A program made the translations under genes and the position numbers. From Natronoarchaeum mannanilyticum (GTDB lineage Archaea; Halobacteriota; Halobacteria; Halobacteriales; Natronoarchaeaceae), in NCBI RefSeq assembly GCF_039522665.1, contig NZ_BAAADV010000007.1:496001-560000 (forward strand): a DNA stretch of 64,000 nucleotides, given 5' to 3'. Below, piece after piece: positions 24,689-32,807 of the stretch (position 1 is the first letter of the stretch; the number at the start of each line of letters is the position of its first letter). The notes under the pieces were generated by a model, which saw only the letters and a list, made by a program, of their open reading frames with translations, did not search any database and was not told the origin of the DNA.

Positions 24689-25051
24689 ATGGGGTACGAA
24701 ACGACCGCACCCGGCCACGTCGGATCGGCGATCGACGGCGAGAAGGGCGGCATGTGGTTCATGCGCGACCCGCTCGGCACCGAGAACCTCGGGTTCACGG
24801 TGCTGGAACTGGAACCCGATCGGAGCGGCAAGGAGCACGACCACGGCGAGGACGGCCAGGAGGAGATCTACTACGTCACCGAGGGTCGGGTCGAGGTCGA
24901 CGTCGGCCCCGACACCGTGACGCTCGACGAGCACGAGGCGCTCCGGATCGACCCCGAAGAGCGGCGCCAGATCCACAACCGCTCGGAGGAGACCGCGCGG
25001 CTGGTGCTGGTCAGCGCGCCGACCGACGAAGGCGCCACCTCGACGCCCTGA
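24689..25051 (+). CDS. Cupin-domain protein
   Basis: A 120-residue single-domain cupin. The first cupin motif, EHDHGEDGQEEIYYVTEGRVEVDVG, has His50 and His52 with a following Glu as metal ligands. The second motif region, LRIDPEERRQIHNRS, ends with His. Small cupins of this type bind metals or act as isomerases or dioxygenases; the substrate is unknown. The ATG at 24689 has a CCTTTGATGG element about 30 bases upstream. It follows the Bat-like gene by 62 bases on the same strand and is probably transcribed separately. Confidence 0.88.
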   Translation: MGYETTAPGHVGSAIDGEKGGMWFMRDPLGTENLGFTVLELEPDRSGKEHDHGEDGQEEIYYVTEGRVEVDVGPDTVTLDEHEALRIDPEERRQIHNRSEETARLVLVSAPTDEGATSTP

Positions 25052-25123
25052 GGGCAACGCGGCGACGGTTGACCGACCCGCGGATCCGACAGGGCCAAAG
25101 CACCACGGCGAGAACTGCGTCGC

Positions 25124-25702
25124 ATGATCAGCAACGTCGCGCAGGGCGTCCAGTCGTTCACGAGCAACGCGTTCCTCGTCGACGGCGAGCGCACGGTTCT
25201 CGTCGACGCCGGAGCGGGGTTCGACGTCGTCTCGGCGATCCGCGACCGAACGGACGCGCTCGACGCCGTCGTCCTGACCCACACCCACCCCGACCACGTG
25301 GGGAACCTCTCGGACGCGGTGGCGGCGTTCGACGCGCCGGTCTACGGCTTCGACGTCGAGCAGCAGGGCGTCGAGCGGGAACTCGGCGACGAGGAGACGA
25401 TCCGGCTCGGCGATCACGAGTACGTCGCGCTGCACACGCCGGGCCACAAGGACGACCACCTGTGTCTGTACGCCGCCGACCCCGGCATCCTCTTCGCGGG
25501 CGATCTGATCTTCCAGAACGGCGGGTTCGGCCGCACCGACCTCGACGAGGGCGACCGCGAGGCGCTGATCCGGAGCATCGACCGCGTGCGCGAGCGCGTC
25601 GGACCAGATCTGCGGGCGCTCCACGCGGGACACGGGCCGAGTATCGAGAACGAACCGTACTCGCACGTCGAGCTGGCCGGCGAGATGGCGCGCCAGCGCT
25701 GA
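25124..25702 (+). CDS. MBL-fold metallo-hydrolase
   Basis: The 192-residue metallo-beta-lactamase-fold protein has the zinc motif HTHPDH at 53-58, the downstream TPGHKDDH, GDLIFQNGGFGR (Asp ligand) and HAGHG motifs. The small size and the GFGRTD sequence fit the glyoxalase II-like subgroup of hydrolases acting on thioesters or related substrates. The starting ATG at 25124 has GCCAAAG upstream. It lies 72 bases after the cupin gene on the same strand. The substrate is not defined by sequence. Confidence 0.9.
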   Translation: MISNVAQGVQSFTSNAFLVDGERTVLVDAGAGFDVVSAIRDRTDALDAVVLTHTHPDHVGNLSDAVAAFDAPVYGFDVEQQGVERELGDEETIRLGDHEYVALHTPGHKDDHLCLYAADPGILFAGDLIFQNGGFGRTDLDEGDREALIRSIDRVRERVGPDLRALHAGHGPSIENEPYSHVELAGEMARQR

Positions 25703-25761
25703 GGGTAGAGTAGGAACGCTCGGCGGCGCCGCGGCATCGGCGTAAGCGGCCGCCTCGGGCG

Positions 25762-26562
25762 TCAGTCGACGATCGCGAGCAGGTCGTCGTAGGCTTCCTC
25801 GTACGCCTCGGCCACGGCGTCCGGATCGGACCGGCGCTCGTCGGGCAGCGCCGGCAGCTCCACGCGGGCGACCGGGTCGAGCTGCTCGACGACGTCCTCG
25901 ACGCGCCGCTCCAGCCGGCCGTCGCGGGCGCTCCGGCTCGCGACCTCGCAGGCGCGCAGGTAGCGCTCGCCGTCGTACGCGCGCATCCGAGCCGGTTCGA
26001 CGACCGCGACGGCGTCGACCTCGAGATCCTGCAGCGGTCGGGCAATGTCGCCGTAGGACTCGATCACCGCGCGCTCGCGGCGGTCGATCCGTTCGGCGAG
26101 GGCCTCGAACGCCGGCAGGTGGCGTCGGCGCGTCTCCTCGTTCAGCTCGTCGACCGTCGCGACGCGGGGCGCGTCCGCGAGCGCGAGCGACTCGCGCGCC
26201 GACGCGGGCACGTCGGCGTCGGCGTTGACGACGAAGGAGTCGGCGACGCGGTCGAGCACGAACTGGCGCCGACCCGCTCCGATGAGCCCGGTCCCGGACC
26301 CGGGCGCGGGCCGCCAGAGCCGGTGTACTGGGTTGATCTCCTCCGGTTCGACGTCGGCCGCGCTTGCCGCGGCCAGGCGCTTGGCGTCTTTCCCGTACAG
26401 CCGGCCGTCCGCGACGGCGCGCCGGTAGTCGTCGTTGTCGAACCAGTAGTCGTTGCCGGCCCGGGGCTTGAACCCGACGGCGTCAGTTCGGGCCAGCAGC
26501 CCGGTCGAGAACGTCGTCTTGCCGGCGTCGACGCGATCGCCGCCGGCGACCAGCAGCTTCAT
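25762..26562 (-). CDS. P-loop ATPase, CobQ/dethiobiotin-synthetase-like
   Basis: The 266-residue protein has a Walker A loop, AGGDRVDAGKTT, at 6-17, then a KPRAGNDYWFDNDDYRRA region. The middle part, ERAVIESYGDIARPLQDLEVDAVAVVEP, resembles Walker B plus a switch segment. This is the pattern of small P-loop ligases/ATPases (dethiobiotin synthetase, CobB-like), but the specific function is unknown. Its start overlaps the stop of the 26559-26831 gene by 4 bases (ATGA), so the two are translationally coupled. A start 29 codons upstream is out of family context. Confidence 0.75.
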   Translation of the reverse strand: MKLLVAGGDRVDAGKTTFSTGLLARTDAVGFKPRAGNDYWFDNDDYRRAVADGRLYGKDAKRLAAASAADVEPEEINPVHRLWRPAPGSGTGLIGAGRRQFVLDRVADSFVVNADADVPASARESLALADAPRVATVDELNEETRRRHLPAFEALAERIDRRERAVIESYGDIARPLQDLEVDAVAVVEPARMRAYDGERYLRACEVASRSARDGRLERRVEDVVEQLDPVARVELPALPDERRSDPDAVAEAYEEAYDDLLAIVD

Positions 26563-26831
26563 TCCTCGGTCGCGAGCCCGTAGTAGCCCGGTTCGTCGTC
26601 GTCGCGCGGGTCCGCGACGACGAGCTCGTCGGCGTTCGAGATGACCCACGGGATCGCCCAGTCGAGCAAGATCGACTCGGTTTCGGCGTCGATCTCGGCG
26701 TCGGGGTCGAGCTCCTGGAGCATCCGCGCGATCTCGTAGACGGTGTACATCTGACCGGAGTCGAGCAGCTCTTCGGGCGTGTAGAAATCGCAGGGGTGGA
26801 GCTGGTCGAACTCGTCTTTCGAGACTGGCAT
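26559..26831 (-). CDS. DUF5827-like small acidic protein
   Basis: A 90-residue acidic protein with conserved-looking blocks: HPCDFYTPEELLDSGQMYTVYEIARMLQELDP and SILLDWAIPWVIS. These match a haloarchaeal DUF5827-type family of unknown function. There is no signal peptide or membrane segment. It precedes the P-loop ATPase gene and overlaps it by 4 bases, so the two proteins are made together and may form a complex or share a pathway. Confidence 0.75.
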   Translation of the reverse strand: MPVSKDEFDQLHPCDFYTPEELLDSGQMYTVYEIARMLQELDPDAEIDAETESILLDWAIPWVISNADELVVADPRDDDEPGYYGLATEE

Positions 26832-26927
26832 GGACGAGCGTAGGAGCGACCGATCGGTAAAAGGCCCGATTTCGGCGTCGGACTGGAATCGGGGGCCGGC
26901 GGCCGTCCGTCGCCGAACGCTCGCTCC

Positions 26928-27710
26928 CTATCTGTTGTCGAACGGGAGGTCATCAAAGGAGAACTCGTCGAGCGAGAGGTCGGTCCCCTTGCTCTCGCCC
27001 GGCAGGATGTCGCCCAGCGCCCCGCCGATCGCCGCGACCGACCAGATCACCGACACCTGACACAGCGTCTGCCAGGGGTCGACCCAGTCGACCCGACCCC
27101 ACAGCGTCATCGTTCCCGCCGCGGTGACGAACGCGACCGTCAGGACGCCGGCCAGCCGTCGCGGCACGACGCCGAAGATCGGGTTGGTGATGAGCACCTC
27201 TTGAAGGTCCGCCCAGTACAGCAAGCCGATCGTCATAACGGTGACGAACGCGAGGTTGCCGACGAAGAAGATCGGACGCGTCGCGAAGAACGCGCCGACC
27301 TCCGAAGCGTCTTCGATGAGCATCGGCATCGAGATGAGGAGGCTCCCGACGAACGTCTCGGCGACGTCCTGGGAGGTGTACTTGTCGATGGTCCGCCCGA
27401 ACGTCGCGCTGCCCGGAATCCGGTGGGCCATCCGCACGGTTCGGGAGAGCTGTTCGTGCTCCTCGGGATCGTCGACCGTCCGCCGGAGCGCCTCGAGCTC
27501 GTCGAGCAGATCCGCGACGTCGGGATTCTCGGGGATATCGTCGCTGTCACCGCCTCCGGAGCGGGCGACGCGACCCCCGTCCGGTGCCGACGCCGAGGCG
27601 GGGCGTTCGTCGGCATCGCCGCTCCCGCGCCCGGCGTCGTCGCCGCCGTTCGCCGACCCCGAACCGCCCCCACTTTCCGGCCCGGCGTCGCCGTCCCGCT
27701 GGCTGTCCAT
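26928..27710 (-). CDS. DUF2391/TIGR02587-like membrane protein
   Basis: The 260-residue protein has a Gly/Ser/Asp-rich disordered N-terminus (to about 75), a short coiled segment (NPDVADLLDELEALRR), and then five to six transmembrane segments with ETFVGSLLISMPMLIEDASEVGAFF and an ending acidic tail. This resembles an uncharacterised archaeal membrane family (DUF2391/TIGR02587 type), a tentative assignment. The ATG at 27710 is chosen because the sequence upstream is Arg/Pro-rich. It is divergent from the small ribbon-helix-helix-like gene. Confidence 0.65.
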   Translation of the reverse strand: MDSQRDGDAGPESGGGSGSANGGDDAGRGSGDADERPASASAPDGGRVARSGGGDSDDIPENPDVADLLDELEALRRTVDDPEEHEQLSRTVRMAHRIPGSATFGRTIDKYTSQDVAETFVGSLLISMPMLIEDASEVGAFFATRPIFFVGNLAFVTVMTIGLLYWADLQEVLITNPIFGVVPRRLAGVLTVAFVTAAGTMTLWGRVDWVDPWQTLCQVSVIWSVAAIGGALGDILPGESKGTDLSLDEFSFDDLPFDNR

Positions 27711-27791
27711 GCGCAAGGACAGCGACCCGCCGGACAAAGCGTTTGCGCCCGCGAGCCGAGGGATGCGGGGTCGACGCACAGCCCCGTCAGC

Positions 27792-27800
27792 CTTATATAT
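27792..27800 (+). promoter_or_regulatory. TATA box of the 27826 gene
   Basis: CTTATATAT is located 26-34 bases upstream of the ATG at 27826, the ideal spacing for a leaderless haloarchaeal transcript. It is one of the clearest promoters in the window. Confidence 0.7.
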
Positions 27801-27825
27801 GGCTCGGGCAAAGCCCCACTGTCAG

Positions 27826-28038
27826 ATGCCGAAAACTAATGTCAACGTTCCGGAGCACCTGGAGATGCAGATCGCGCAGATGGTCGAGGAGGACGAGTTC
27901 GTCGATCGCGAGGAGGCGATCGAAGAACTGCTCTCGACGGGGCTGAAAGCCTACAAGACCAGCGGCCCGATGGACGACGAGGACCAGGGGTTCGAGGACG
28001 ACGGGATGATGGGCCACGACGACGAGTACGTCTTCTAA
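27826..28038 (+). CDS. Small ribbon-helix-helix-like protein
   Basis: A 70-residue protein. MPKTNVNVPEHLEMQIAQMV is followed by EFVDREEAIEELLSTGLKAYKTSG, the beta strand plus two-helix pattern of ribbon-helix-helix (CopG-like) proteins. A very acidic, Met/Gly-rich tail follows. If it binds DNA it would do so as a dimer through the N-terminal strand. The tail is unlike typical CopG repressors and may mediate interaction. The start is fixed by the TATA box at -26 to -34. It stands alone; the target is unknown. Confidence 0.75.
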   Translation: MPKTNVNVPEHLEMQIAQMVEEDEFVDREEAIEELLSTGLKAYKTSGPMDDEDQGFEDDGMMGHDDEYVF

Positions 28039-28143
28039 TCTCTCGTTTCGCGACCGACGCCGAACGTCCGCCCCGCAGCGACGACTCCCCGGCCGTCCCG
28101 GCCCCCGCGCCCGCCGCGCCGCGGAAGCGTTGTGCCTTTCACG

Positions 28144-28161
28144 GTCGGCGTTGACGCCGAC
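28144..28161. promoter_or_regulatory. Dyad directly before the ThuA-like gene
   Basis: GTCGGCGT (28144-28151) and ACGCCGAC (28154-28161) form a perfect 8-base dyad separated by TG, ending 2 bases before the ATG at 28164. It lies over the presumed transcription start of a leaderless gene, as expected for an operator, or forms a leader hairpin. Confidence 0.4.
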
Positions 28162-28163
28162 AC

Positions 28164-28889
28164 ATGGTTCGCGTCACTGTTTGGAACGAGTACCGCCACG
28201 AGCGAGAGGACGACAACGTCGCCGAACTCTACCCCGAGGGGATCCACGCCGCGCTGGCCGACGCTCTGGAGGAGCGCGGCCACGACGTTCGCACCGCGAC
28301 GCTCGACGAGGACGACGAGCACGGACTCTCCCGTGACGTCCTCGACGAGACCGACGTGCTGCTGTGGTGGGGCCACCTCGCGCACGACGAGGTGAGCGAC
28401 GAGATCGTCGACCGAGTGGTCGAGGAAGTTCGGGACGGGATGGGCTTTCTCCCGCTGCACTCGGCGCACTACTCGAAGCCGTTCAAACGCCTGATGGGCA
28501 CGAGCTGCTCGCTCAAGTGGCGCGAGGCCGGCGAGCGCGAACGCCTCTGGACCGTCGAGCCGGGCCACCCGATCGCGGAGGGGATCGACGAGCAGATCGT
28601 CGTTCCCGAGGCAGAGATGTACGGCGAGCGGTTCGACATTCCCCAGCCCGACGCGCTGGTGTTCGTCAGCTGGTTCGAGGGCGGCGAGGTGTTCCGCTCG
28701 GGCTGTTGCTACCGCCGCGGGAGCGGCCGGATCTTCTACTTCCGACCGGGCCACGAGGAGTACCCGATCTACGAGCAAGAGGAGATCATCACGGTGATCG
28801 ACAACGCGATCGAGTGGGCGACGCCGACCGACGGCGTCGAGCCGAACTTCTCGAACGTCGAGGCGGCCGAGCCGATCGGCGAGGAGTAA
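28164..28889 (+). CDS. ThuA-like (trehalose utilisation) glutamine-amidotransferase-fold protein
   Basis: A 241-residue protein of the ThuA family, with a class I amidotransferase-like fold. Visible conserved parts are [13 protein letters not shown] at the N-terminus, [33 protein letters not shown] and [16 protein letters not shown]. ThuA proteins act in disaccharide (trehalose) catabolism in bacteria, but here no sugar genes adjoin. GCCTTTCAC at about -30 and an 18-base dyad immediately before the start suggest specific control. The substrate is undetermined. Confidence 0.85.
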   Translation: MVRVTVWNEYRHEREDDNVAELYPEGIHAALADALEERGHDVRTATLDEDDEHGLSRDVLDETDVLLWWGHLAHDEVSDEIVDRVVEEVRDGMGFLPLHSAHYSKPFKRLMGTSCSLKWREAGERERLWTVEPGHPIAEGIDEQIVVPEAEMYGERFDIPQPDALVFVSWFEGGEVFRSGCCYRRGSGRIFYFRPGHEEYPIYEQEEIITVIDNAIEWATPTDGVEPNFSNVEAAEPIGEE

Positions 28890-28938
28890 CGACGCCGCGG
28901 CGGGATCGGCGTCCCGCCGCGACGCCACGCCGCTGCGC

Positions 28939-29397
28939 TCAGTCGAAGTCGGGCAGGTCGTCGGGCGCCTCGTAGTCGGCGTCCCAGTCGACGTACTCCT
29001 CCTCTAACACGTCCGAGACGATCTGTCCGAACTCGGTCATCGCCGCGTTGATCCCCGAGACGGTGCCCCACGAGTCGAGTTCGGGGTGGTACTCGCGCTC
29101 GCGCCAGTCCTCGGGGATGCCGGGCGCGCTGTAGCCGACCCGATCCGCGAAGTCGTCCCAGAAGAAATCGAACGAGCGGAACAGTTCGAGGTCGCGCGCG
29201 ATGGCGTACTCCTCCTCGTCGAGATCGGTGTGCGCGCCCCACTGGTCGAACGCCTCCGCCCAGGCGCCCTCCCGCAGAAAGGCTTCGAGGTCGTCGCGGT
29301 GGTACTCGGGGTTCTCTTCGAGGTGGTCGCCCTCGTAGTCGTCGGGCACCTGTTCGACCAGTTCCGGCGGCTCGGGCGGGTCGACGTCGAGGCTCAT
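28939..29397 (-). CDS. Acidic protein of unknown function
   Basis: A very acidic 152-residue protein without transmembrane segments or cysteines. Trp and Tyr are abundant (DFFWDDFADRVGYSAPGIPEDWREREYHPELDSWG), with an extended C-terminal acidic tail EEEYVDWDADYEAPDDLPDFD. I do not recognise a named family. The codon use is typical of the window, which supports a real gene. It lies between the ThuA-like gene and the squalene/phytoene synthase gene on the same strand as the latter. Confidence 0.7.
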   Translation of the reverse strand: MSLDVDPPEPPELVEQVPDDYEGDHLEENPEYHRDDLEAFLREGAWAEAFDQWGAHTDLDEEEYAIARDLELFRSFDFFWDDFADRVGYSAPGIPEDWREREYHPELDSWGTVSGINAAMTEFGQIVSDVLEEEYVDWDADYEAPDDLPDFD

Positions 29398-29467
29398 GGC
29401 GAGACGTTAGTGTGATGGGGAGAAAAGGGTTCCTTGCGAGCGATGGACGGAGCGTCCACACTCGCCG

Positions 29468-30634
29468 TCAGTGGTGGTGGAGCGGCGCCTGCTCCATCTG
29501 CTCGCGGAGGTCCTCCAGCGCCGCCTTCTCGACGCCGCGCTCGAACTGCGCGATCAGCGTCAGCACCTCGGATTTCGGCACCTTGACGCCGTCCTCGCGC
29601 AGCACGTCCTCGGGGCGCTCGCGGAGTTCGCGGATCGTTCCGACCGCCAGCAGGTAGGGGATCGCCCACGCGGCGAGCGTGTTGCCGCGGTGCTCGGGCA
29701 GGGCTTCGAGGTACACCTGCGCGTCGTCGAGGTAGCCCGACGCCCGATCGGTGACGCGCTCGACGACCGACGCGACCGGGCCGACGTTGCGCGAGTCGGT
29801 GACGGCGTCCTGCTCGACGCCGGCCTCGGAGAGCCAAGCTTCCGGGAGGTAGACGTTGTTCTCCTCGCGGTAGTCGTCGGTGACGTCCTTGGCGACGTTG
29901 ACCAGCTGCAAGAGGAGCGCGAACGACCGGGCGTTCGCCTCCAGTACGTCCTCGCGCTCGGAATCGACGCCGCGGGCCAGCAGGTTCGTCACGAGATCGC
30001 CGACCGTCCCGGCGGCGTACCAGCAGTACTCCTCCAGTTCGTCGACCGTGCCGATGCGCAGGCCGCCGTCGTCGGCGTAGCGGTCGACGAACTCGGCCAT
30101 CCCGCCGACGAGTTCGCGCACGGGGCCGCGGATCGCCTCGCGGTCGGCCGGCGGGAGCGACTCGTAGGTGCGGACGATCCGGGGCGCCGCGGCGACGACG
30201 CGCCAGTCGTCGGCGTCCTCGCCGGGATCCTCGGGGATCCACTCGTCGACGTTCCGCCGGAACCGGTGGATCGGCGCGTCGTCGGGAAGTGTGACGCTGC
30301 GGTGGGGCGTGGCGTCGGGATCGACGCTCCCGGCCGCGGCCCCGCCTTCGACGTCGACCGATCCCCCGTCGGCTGTCGTCTCGAGGGCGCGCTCGCCGGA
30401 GAGCGCCTCGTCGTACTGCTGTAGCAACTCGCGCTGGACGTCCGGCGGGATGTGGCCGGCGTCCTCGACGGTGTCGGCGACGCGACAGAGGAGATACCCC
30501 ACGCAGATCCGCGAAGCCATCGGCTCCTCGAGCGCGTCGATCGTGATCGCGAACGTCCGGGAGACGTCCGAGACGGCGTCGAAACACCACGCCAGATCCT
30601 CGTCGAACGTCGCCTCCATTTGGGCGTCGGCCAT
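29468..30634 (-). CDS. Squalene/phytoene synthase family protein
   Basis: A 388-residue trans-prenyltransferase of the squalene/phytoene synthase family. The two metal-binding Asp motifs are DTVED (54-58) and DVTDD (250-254, inside NVAKDVTDDYREENNVYLP), each expected to bind diphosphate through Mg2+. The family joins two isoprenyl diphosphates head to head; haloarchaea need squalene (membrane) and phytoene (bacterioruberin). I lean to squalene synthase but cannot exclude phytoene. An insertion-like loop (about 85-125) is acidic and variable. A TTTTTATTG element lies 27-36 bases before the ATG at 30634. Confidence 0.88.
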   Translation of the reverse strand: MADAQMEATFDEDLAWCFDAVSDVSRTFAITIDALEEPMASRICVGYLLCRVADTVEDAGHIPPDVQRELLQQYDEALSGERALETTADGGSVDVEGGAAAGSVDPDATPHRSVTLPDDAPIHRFRRNVDEWIPEDPGEDADDWRVVAAAPRIVRTYESLPPADREAIRGPVRELVGGMAEFVDRYADDGGLRIGTVDELEEYCWYAAGTVGDLVTNLLARGVDSEREDVLEANARSFALLLQLVNVAKDVTDDYREENNVYLPEAWLSEAGVEQDAVTDSRNVGPVASVVERVTDRASGYLDDAQVYLEALPEHRGNTLAAWAIPYLLAVGTIRELRERPEDVLREDGVKVPKSEVLTLIAQFERGVEKAALEDLREQMEQAPLHHH

Positions 30635-30660
30635 GCTCGTACTATCGTCTCTAGGGTTCC

Positions 30661-30670
30661 ACAATAAAAA
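30661..30670 (-). promoter_or_regulatory. TATA box of the squalene/phytoene synthase gene
   Basis: The minus-strand TTTTTATTGT lies 27-36 bases upstream of the ATG at 30634, consistent with a leaderless or very short-leader mRNA. The divergent acyl-CoA dehydrogenase gene begins 132 bases away from the other start. Confidence 0.6.
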
Positions 30671-30766
30671 GGTCTGAGGCATCGGTCGGCCACGGCGAGC
30701 AGGTTCATCACGGTTTTTGATGTTCGTAATGGGAACTGTGAAGTCGGGCGCCCCGAAGGTACGCAC

Positions 30767-31945
30767 ATGGAGTTCGGACTCAGCCAGGAACAGCGCCAGA
30801 TCCGCGACACGGTCGCCGAGTTCGTCGACGAGGAGGTCGTCCCGCGCGCGGCCGAGATCGACGAGACAGACGAGTTTCCCCGCGACCTGATCGAGGAGAT
30901 GAGCGAGCTCGGGCTGATGGGGATGCCGTTCCCCGAGGAGTACGGCGGCGCGGGGCTGGACTACCACAGCTACGCGCTCGCGCTCGCGGAGATCAGCCGC
31001 GGCAGCGGCGGGCTGGGAACGATCGTCGCGGCCCACACCAGCCTCGCGGGTAACATGCTCTACGAGTTCGGCGACGAGGGCCAGAAGGAAACCTATCTGA
31101 CGGCGCTCAACGAAGGCCGCGAGATCGGCGCGTTCGCGCTCTCGGAGCCCGGCGCCGGCAGCGACGTGCCCGCGATGGACACGACCGCGGAGCCGGCGGG
31201 CGGAAAGGATGAGGCCAGCGACGGGGAGCCCGACGAGTACGTCGTGAACGGCGGCAAGCTCTGGATCTCGAACGGTTCGGTCGCCGACACCGTCGTCCTG
31301 TTCGCCAAGACCGACGAGGACGCCGGGAACAAGGGGATCTCCTCGTTCGTCGTCCGCCCCGAGGAGGACGAGGGGTTCCACGTCGAGGGCACCGAGCACA
31401 AGCTCGGCGACAAGGGCTGTCCCACCGCCGAGTTGCGTTTCGACGATATGCGCATTCCTGCTGAGCGACGCCTCGGCGAGGAGGGCGCGGGGTTCGTCCA
31501 GGCGCTCAAGACGCTCAACGCCGGCCGGATCACGATCGCCGCGCGCGGCGTCGGCATCGCGCAGGCCGCGCTCGACGCCGCCGCGGAGTACGCCAACGAG
31601 CGCGAGCAGTTCGACCAGCCGATCGGCGAGTTCCAGTCGATCAAGCACAAGCTCGCGGACATGGACACGAAGCTCCAGGCCGCGCGCATGCTGATGCACA
31701 AGGCGGCCGACCGGAAGATCCGCGGCGAGGACTACGTCAAGGAGGCCGCGCAGGCGAAGCTGTACTCCTCCGAGATTTCCCGCGAGGTCGCCAACGAAGG
31801 GATCCAGATCCACGGCGGCTACGGCTACACCAAGGACTTCCCCGTCGAACGGTACTATCGCGACGCGAAGCTCAACGAGATCTACGAGGGGACCAGCGAG
31901 ATCCTGCGCAACACGATCGGCGACCGAGTGCTCGACGGCCGCTGA
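30767..31945 (+). CDS. Acyl-CoA dehydrogenase
   Basis: A 392-residue FAD enzyme of acyl-CoA beta-oxidation or amino-acid catabolism, introducing the trans-2,3 double bond. Landmarks are ALSEPGAGSD (substrate/FAD region), KLWISNGSVAD, QFDQPIGEFQSIKHKLADM, QIHGGYGYTKDFPVERYYRDAKL, and the catalytic Glu374 in IYEGTSEI. A loop of about 20 residues rich in Ala, Glu and Asp after the GSDVPAMDTTAEP segment is an insertion relative to short-chain members. The chain-length preference is unknown. It begins at the ATG at 30767. Confidence 0.93.
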   Translation: MEFGLSQEQRQIRDTVAEFVDEEVVPRAAEIDETDEFPRDLIEEMSELGLMGMPFPEEYGGAGLDYHSYALALAEISRGSGGLGTIVAAHTSLAGNMLYEFGDEGQKETYLTALNEGREIGAFALSEPGAGSDVPAMDTTAEPAGGKDEASDGEPDEYVVNGGKLWISNGSVADTVVLFAKTDEDAGNKGISSFVVRPEEDEGFHVEGTEHKLGDKGCPTAELRFDDMRIPAERRLGEEGAGFVQALKTLNAGRITIAARGVGIAQAALDAAAEYANEREQFDQPIGEFQSIKHKLADMDTKLQAARMLMHKAADRKIRGEDYVKEAAQAKLYSSEISREVANEGIQIHGGYGYTKDFPVERYYRDAKLNEIYEGTSEILRNTIGDRVLDGR

Positions 31946-31948
31946 GAG

Positions 31949-32266
31949 CTACCGCGCTTCCTCCGCGCTGGCGTCGTCTTCACTTCCGACCTCGCCGACG
32001 TGCTCGCCGATCCACGCGACGTGCTCGTCGAGCCGACGCCGGCCGCCCTCGGTGAGCGAGTAGCGGTCCGCCAGCCCCTCGGTGCGGACCTCCAGAAACC
32101 CCGAGTCGACCAGCGATTCGAGGGTGCCGTAGAAGCTCTTTGGGTCGATCCGCTCGTCGTAGTGGGCTTCGAGACGCGTCTTGAGCTGCTGGCTCGACAG
32201 CTCGCCCGCGCCGGCCAGCAGGACGCAGAGGTCGCGTCGGCGCCCGCTTCGCAGGAACTTCGTCAT
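31949..32266 (-). CDS. PadR-like winged-helix regulator
   Basis: A 105-residue regulator. TKFLRSGRRRDLCVLLAGAGELSSQQLKTRLEAHYDERIDPKSFYGTLESLVDSGFLEVRTEGLADRYSLTEGGRRRLDEH has the PadR pattern: recognition helix in PKSFYGTLESLV, then the wing and the C-terminal helix. PadR proteins typically repress nearby genes in response to small ligands. It ends 4 bases from the acyl-CoA dehydrogenase stop (convergent), so that gene is not likely its direct promoter neighbour. A TATA box is not obvious. Confidence 0.85.
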   Translation of the reverse strand: MTKFLRSGRRRDLCVLLAGAGELSSQQLKTRLEAHYDERIDPKSFYGTLESLVDSGFLEVRTEGLADRYSLTEGGRRRLDEHVAWIGEHVGEVGSEDDASAEEAR

Positions 32267-32390
32267 GCGCGAGAGGCGGCGCGCCGCGGCATCAAAGCTT
32301 GCGCTTCGCGCGCCAAATCGCGGTAATCGGTACCCCTCAACGAACCGGAAAACCGACAGCTACGACTATCGGGACTTCCAACGCCCGTCC

Positions 32391-32738
32391 ATGACCGACG
32401 CCGACGACGCCGCTGCGGGCGCAGCGGACGCCGGAGACGACGCGGACGCCAAACCCGACAAGGACGCCGAGGACGCCGCGGAGGCAAACGGCATCGCGGC
32501 GCGCTACCACGTCGCCGACGGCGAGCGCGTGCTCGCGTTCGATCGCGACGGCCGGACGGCCGCCGTCGCCCAGAACGTCGAGGGGTACGCCATGCTGAAG
32601 GTGCGGCCGACGCCGGCGGGCGACGAACTCGAACGCTACTACGGGTTCGACATGGCGCTGGACCACGCCGCGGAACTGCTCGGCGTCGCACCGAACGCGC
32701 TGCCGGTGCCAGACGCCGCTGCCGACATGGGGATGTAG
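32391..32738 (+). CDS. Uncharacterised haloarchaeal protein (DUF7111-like)
   Basis: A 115-residue protein. The first 30 residues are Ala/Asp-rich low complexity; then comes a compact conserved part, RYHVADGERVLAFDRDGRTAAVAQNVEGYAMLKV, followed by YYGFDMALDHAAELLGVAPNALPVPDAAADMGM. The regular pattern suggests a small alpha/beta domain. I match it only loosely to a haloarchaeal domain of unknown function. The ATG at 32391 is the only start near a promoter-like stretch. It is divergent from the PadR gene by 124 bases. Confidence 0.7.
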   Translation: MTDADDAAAGAADAGDDADAKPDKDAEDAAEANGIAARYHVADGERVLAFDRDGRTAAVAQNVEGYAMLKVRPTPAGDELERYYGFDMALDHAAELLGVAPNALPVPDAAADMGM

Positions 32739-32807
32739 GCGAGGATATTTCTCCACAACCATCCGTAACATCAAAATCCATTTCTCGGAACAGATCGAAG
32801 TCCGCGC

